This document shows, piece by piece, positions 52,405 to 55,630 of a stretch of DNA of 55,630 bases. The first letter of the stretch is position 1. Each line of letters begins with the position of its first letter. Both the position numbers and the translations under genes were made by a program. Source of the DNA: Fidelibacterota bacterium (lineage in GTDB: Bacteria; Fidelibacterota; Marinisomatia; Marinisomatales; UBA1611); assembly GCA_028338895.1 (NCBI GenBank), contig JAOLAV010000004.1, positions 1 to 55,630 on the forward strand, given 5' to 3'. The notes under the pieces were generated by a model, which made no database searches, was not told the origin of the DNA, and was given only the letters and a program-made list of their open reading frames with translations.

Positions 52405-54279
52405 TTGAAGAAAATAAATTTAATTTACTTATTAATCATTTTATTAGGATGTGATCAAATGCAAAAAAAAGCACCTTTAATTCCAATGGAAGATTTTTTT
52501 CGGAGTCCAGAAAAATCTTCTTTTAAGATTTCTCCAAATGGAAATCATATTGCATATATGAAGCCTTGGAAGACAAGAATGAATGTATTTGTGATGGATA
52601 TGAAGAATAAAAAAGAAACACGGTTAACATCCTCTGAAGAAAGAGGTCTTTATGGATTTAGTTGGCTTACCGATAAAAGAATTGGGTATGTAAAAGATGA
52701 TGGTGGAAATGAAAATGTACATTTTTATGCTGTAAATATTGATGTATCAAATGAGATTGATCTAACACCATTTAAGAATGTTCAAGCCAGGATCATTGAT
52801 GACTTAGAAGATGATCCAGATCATATAATTATTGGTCTCAATAAGCGAAGCCCTCAAGTTCATGATCCTTATAGAATTAATGTGAATGATGGTAAAATGG
52901 AGATGATAGCTGAAAACCCAGGAAATATTTCCGGATGGATGACAGACCATGATGGAAAATTAAGAATAGCAATTACTAACGATGGCGTCAATACTAGCAT
53001 CCTTCATAGAAAGTTAGAATCTGATAAATTTGAATCAATTTTGACAACTGATTTTAAAGTTAGTGTTTCACCTCTATTTTTTACTTTTGATAATAAAAAC
53101 TTATATGTTGCTTCAAACAGAGGGCAAGATAAATCAGGTATTTTCAAATTTGATTTAATTAATGCCAAAGAAGGAAAATTAATTTTCGAACACGATGAAG
53201 TTGATGTCAGCGGATTGATGTATTCCAGAAAAAGAAAGGTTCTAACAGGAGTTAGTTATACGGTAGCCAAGAATGAAATGATATTTTTTGATACATGGAG
53301 AGAAGACATACAAGAAAAACTAGAAGAAAAATTACCTGGTTATGAGGTAGGTATAACTAGTTTTTCTAAGGACGAGACCAAAGCAGTTGTTGTCTCCTAT
53401 AGCGATAAATCAAGAGGTACATATTATTATTACGATGTAGAGAAAAATAAATTAACAGAATTGGGGAAAGCCAGTCCTTGGTTAAATGAAAATCATATGG
53501 CTGAAATGACTCCCATAAAATACACTTCAAGAGATGGATTGACCATTCATGGCTATCTTACCCTTCCTGAAAATAGTAATGGTAAGAATTTACCCCTTGT
53601 TGTTAATCCACATGGTGGCCCTTGGGCAAGAGATACTTGGGGATATAATCCACAGATACAATTTTTAGCAAACAGAGGATTTGCTGTCCTCCAAATGAAT
53701 TTTAGAGGTAGTACAGGATATGGTAGAGAGTTCTGGGAGATTAGTTTTAAGGAATGGGGAAAGTCCATGCAGGATGATATTACCGATGGTGTTAAATGGC
53801 TTATAGATGAAGGTATAGCAGATCCTAATAGAATTGCTATTTATGGTGCATCTTATGGAGGATATGCAACCTTAGCAGGTCTCGCTTTTACTCCTGACCT
53901 CTACGCATGCGGTGTCGATTATGTTGGCGTATCAAATATCTTTACTTTGCTCGAAACACTTCCACCGTATTGGGAATTAGGTAGGCAGATGATGTATGAG
54001 ATGATTGGGAATCCTGAAACTGAAAGAGATCTTCTTGAAGCAGCATCTCCTATATTTCACGTAGATAGTATCAGAGTTCCTCTATTTGTAGCCCAAGGCG
54101 CTAATGACCCAAGGGTAAAGCAATCTGAGTCTGACCAGATTGTAGAAGCACTTAAAGCCAGGGGTGTAGAAGTACCATATATGCTAAAAGAAGATGAAGG
54201 GCATGGTTTTTATAATGAAGAAAATCAGTTTGATTTTTACAGAGAAATGGAAAAATTTCTTAATAAACATATAAATTGA
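52405..54279 (+). CDS. S9-family prolyl oligopeptidase-type lipoprotein
   Basis: A 624-residue protein from a TTG start, with a lipoprotein signal (INLIYLLIILLGC, Cys15) and an AAGAGGA site upstream. A seven-bladed propeller-like N-terminal half (SPNGNHIAYMKPW, FSWLTDKRIGYVKDDGG) is followed by an alpha/beta hydrolase domain with VVNPHGGPWARDTWG, IYGASYGGYATLAGLAF (nucleophile Ser483), AQGANDPRVKQSE (Asp568) and EDEGHGFYNEENQ (His600). It should cut oligopeptides in the periplasm, like other acylaminoacyl/dipeptidyl peptidases. Confidence 0.93.
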   Translation: MKKINLIYLLIILLGCDQMQKKAPLIPMEDFFRSPEKSSFKISPNGNHIAYMKPWKTRMNVFVMDMKNKKETRLTSSEERGLYGFSWLTDKRIGYVKDDGGNENVHFYAVNIDVSNEIDLTPFKNVQARIIDDLEDDPDHIIIGLNKRSPQVHDPYRINVNDGKMEMIAENPGNISGWMTDHDGKLRIAITNDGVNTSILHRKLESDKFESILTTDFKVSVSPLFFTFDNKNLYVASNRGQDKSGIFKFDLINAKEGKLIFEHDEVDVSGLMYSRKRKVLTGVSYTVAKNEMIFFDTWREDIQEKLEEKLPGYEVGITSFSKDETKAVVVSYSDKSRGTYYYYDVEKNKLTELGKASPWLNENHMAEMTPIKYTSRDGLTIHGYLTLPENSNGKNLPLVVNPHGGPWARDTWGYNPQIQFLANRGFAVLQMNFRGSTGYGREFWEISFKEWGKSMQDDITDGVKWLIDEGIADPNRIAIYGASYGGYATLAGLAFTPDLYACGVDYVGVSNIFTLLETLPPYWELGRQMMYEMIGNPETERDLLEAASPIFHVDSIRVPLFVAQGANDPRVKQSESDQIVEALKARGVEVPYMLKEDEGHGFYNEENQFDFYREMEKFLNKHIN

Positions 54280-54344
54280 GTTTCTAAAAACAACTACGAT
54301 AGTTAGAGAAAAAATAAATATAGAAAAACTTACCTAGTCTGGTT

Positions 54345-54368
54345 AATTCAACTGAATTTTCTTTTTTT
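54345..54368 (+). terminator. Possible weak terminator after the S9 peptidase gene
   Basis: AATTC/GAATT (54345-54349 with 54354-54358) around AACT, followed by TTCTTTTTTT. The stem is short and AT-rich, so it is weak, but it is placed where the transcript would end. Confidence 0.35.
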
Positions 54369-54445
54369 ACGCTATTAATGAGTATAGTTCATTACATTTT
54401 TATTAAAATTAAAAAGATCAATAAACTTAAAAGGCAAAAAATATC

Positions 54446-55630
54446 ATGTCCATTTCAAAAGGTTTAACTCAATCAACTGTTAGCAAGATAGAGAATTCTA
54501 ACTCAATGATTAATGTCTTAGATCCACAGGATGGTAGTTTAGTTGGAACGGTTAAAAATAATACAATATCTCAAGTTAAGTTAGTGATTGAGACCGCAGT
54601 ATTAGGCGCTAAAAAAGCAAAAGCCCTTTCTGCACATGAACGGATGTCAGTGCTTAATCAGGTAGCTGAAAGCTTAAAAAAACAAAAAGAATTATTTGCT
54701 CAAATGATTTCTCGTGAAGGAATTAAGACTATCACAGAATCAAGAAAAGAGGTCTTAAGGTGTATAGAGACATTACGCATTAGCGCTGAAGAGGCTCGAA
54801 GATTGACAGGCGAAACCATTGCATTTGATCAAGCGCCAGGCTCAGAGAATCGATTTGGTTATTATCGTAGAATACCTATTGGCGTAATAGCGGCAATAAC
54901 ACCTTTTAATGATCCTTTGAATTTGGTAGCTCATAAAATAGGTCCGGCAATTGCTGCTGGAAACTCAGTTATTTTATTACCACATCATGAAACTCCTTTA
55001 GTCGCAAAAATGCTAATTAAGCTATTTAAGAGTACACCTCTTCCTGAAGGAGTTTTAAATTTTGTTACAGGGTATGGAGCTGAAATTGGTGATTCTATTA
55101 TTTCTGATCCCCGTATTAATATGGTTTCGTTTACGGGAGGGAAGAAGGTTGGAGATAGAATTTTAAAATTTTCTGGTCTCAAAAAAATATCAATGGAACT
55201 TGGAAGTAATTGTCCGACAATTGTAATGAATGATGCCGACTTTGAAATGGCTGTTAAATGTTGTGTCAGTGGTGCTTTCTGGGCCGCTGGTCAAAACTGT
55301 TTACACGTTCAAAGAATATACATTCAAGAGCAATTATATAAAAAATTCTCTACTGAATTTTGTAAACGTGCGATTCAGATTTCTATGGGAGACAAACTTT
55401 CGGAAAATTCTCAGATGGGTCCGATGATAAATGAAAAAGCAGCAAAAAGAGTTGAAATGATGGTGCAAGATGCTTTAAATAAAAATGCAAAATTATTATG
55501 TGGAGGAAAAAGGAATGGAAACTTTTTTGAACCTACAGTACTTACAAATGTTAGCGATGAATGCATTATAGCTAAAGAAGAAGTATTTGGACCCGTAACT
55601 ATTTTATATAATTTTTCTGAATCACAAGAA
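54446..55630 (+). CDS. Aldehyde dehydrogenase family protein, cut by window end
   Basis: At least 395 codons from ATG 54446, running off the end of the window with no stop. ALDH landmarks are IPIGVIAAITPFNDPLN (oxyanion-hole Asn in the TPFN box), MVSFTGGKKVGDRIL (coenzyme loop), the general-base Glu in SMELGSNCPTIV, the nucleophile Cys in GAFWAAGQNCLHVQRIYI, and IIAKEEVFGPVTI. It oxidises an aldehyde to an acid with NAD(P). The subfamily is not assignable; the GQNC Cys is followed by LHVQRI as in phosphonoacetaldehyde/lactaldehyde-type members. Confidence 0.92.
   Translation, partial: MSISKGLTQSTVSKIENSNSMINVLDPQDGSLVGTVKNNTISQVKLVIETAVLGAKKAKALSAHERMSVLNQVAESLKKQKELFAQMISREGIKTITESRKEVLRCIETLRISAEEARRLTGETIAFDQAPGSENRFGYYRRIPIGVIAAITPFNDPLNLVAHKIGPAIAAGNSVILLPHHETPLVAKMLIKLFKSTPLPEGVLNFVTGYGAEIGDSIISDPRINMVSFTGGKKVGDRILKFSGLKKISMELGSNCPTIVMNDADFEMAVKCCVSGAFWAAGQNCLHVQRIYIQEQLYKKFSTEFCKRAIQISMGDKLSENSQMGPMINEKAAKRVEMMVQDALNKNAKLLCGGKRNGNFFEPTVLTNVSDECIIAKEEVFGPVTILYNFSESQE

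Overview
The window is AT-rich (by eye about one third G+C), very densely packed (the longest stretch without a gene is about 290 bases) and uses Shine-Dalgarno sites such as AGAGAGG and AAGGAGG. It looks like the chromosome of a marine bacterium of the Fibrobacteres-Chlorobi-Bacteroidetes assemblage, most plausibly Candidatus Marinimicrobia (SAR406). The grounds are a SusC/RagA-like TonB receptor, a very large secreted protein with a type-IX-like C-terminal domain, a PorV/PorQ-like barrel, a type II glutamine synthetase with an Lrp regulator, and a DGGGP-synthase-like UbiA protein. No rRNA, tRNA, insertion sequence, phage gene or CRISPR array was found. The taxonomy is inference.

Layout. 1-1320: a MORN-repeat lipoprotein with an apparent ACG start and a short asparaginase-domain protein. 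1323-2934 (-): type II glutamine synthetase with an Lrp/AsnC regulator. 3083-5447: a three-gene run of an ArsC-family protein with TGA at the catalytic cysteine (probable selenoprotein), an exo/endonuclease/phosphatase lipoprotein and a secreted or outer-membrane protein. 5741-13486: TonB receptor, giant secreted protein and PorV-like barrel. 13535-21945 (-): amidohydrolase, TrmH-type methyltransferase, CPBP protease, MgtE, a GT2 glycosyltransferase, a DUF3108-like protein, a lipocalin-like protein, a membrane protein, a degenerate AroQ and an M23 peptidase. 22053-26720: proS, recO, rhomboid protease, a frameshifted motA, and motB. 26735-28363 (-): ftsB-like gene and enolase. 28482-34179: a surface-glycan cluster (FemAB-like protein, flippase, three glycosyltransferases). 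34202-34881: two tandem tiny membrane proteins behind a structured, switch-like leader. 34985-38513: amidase, glutamate racemase, folC. 38593-44495: the widespread rho-rpmE-prfA-prmC block, with rho frameshifted and with a Cas6b-like gene and an aminotransferase gene inserted. 44506-52227: UbiA-like prenyltransferase, dnaE, dtd, a B12-binding protein, a TPR protein, an M24 peptidase, a methyltransferase. 52227-55630: a small gene remnant, an S9 peptidase lipoprotein and the start of an aldehyde dehydrogenase.

The most notable observations are: (1) the probable selenocysteine ArsC, with a bacterial SECIS-like hairpin just after the TGA; (2) an orphan Cas6b-like RNA-processing protein with a lysine-rich tail, placed directly after rho and far from any visible CRISPR; (3) the twin small membrane proteins, whose leader can form two mutually exclusive helices, one covering the ribosome binding site; (4) rho and motA, each broken by what looks like one extra A in an A6 tract. 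TGA is an ordinary stop elsewhere in the window (dnaE, prfA, dtd, the S9 peptidase), so wholesale recoding is unlikely.
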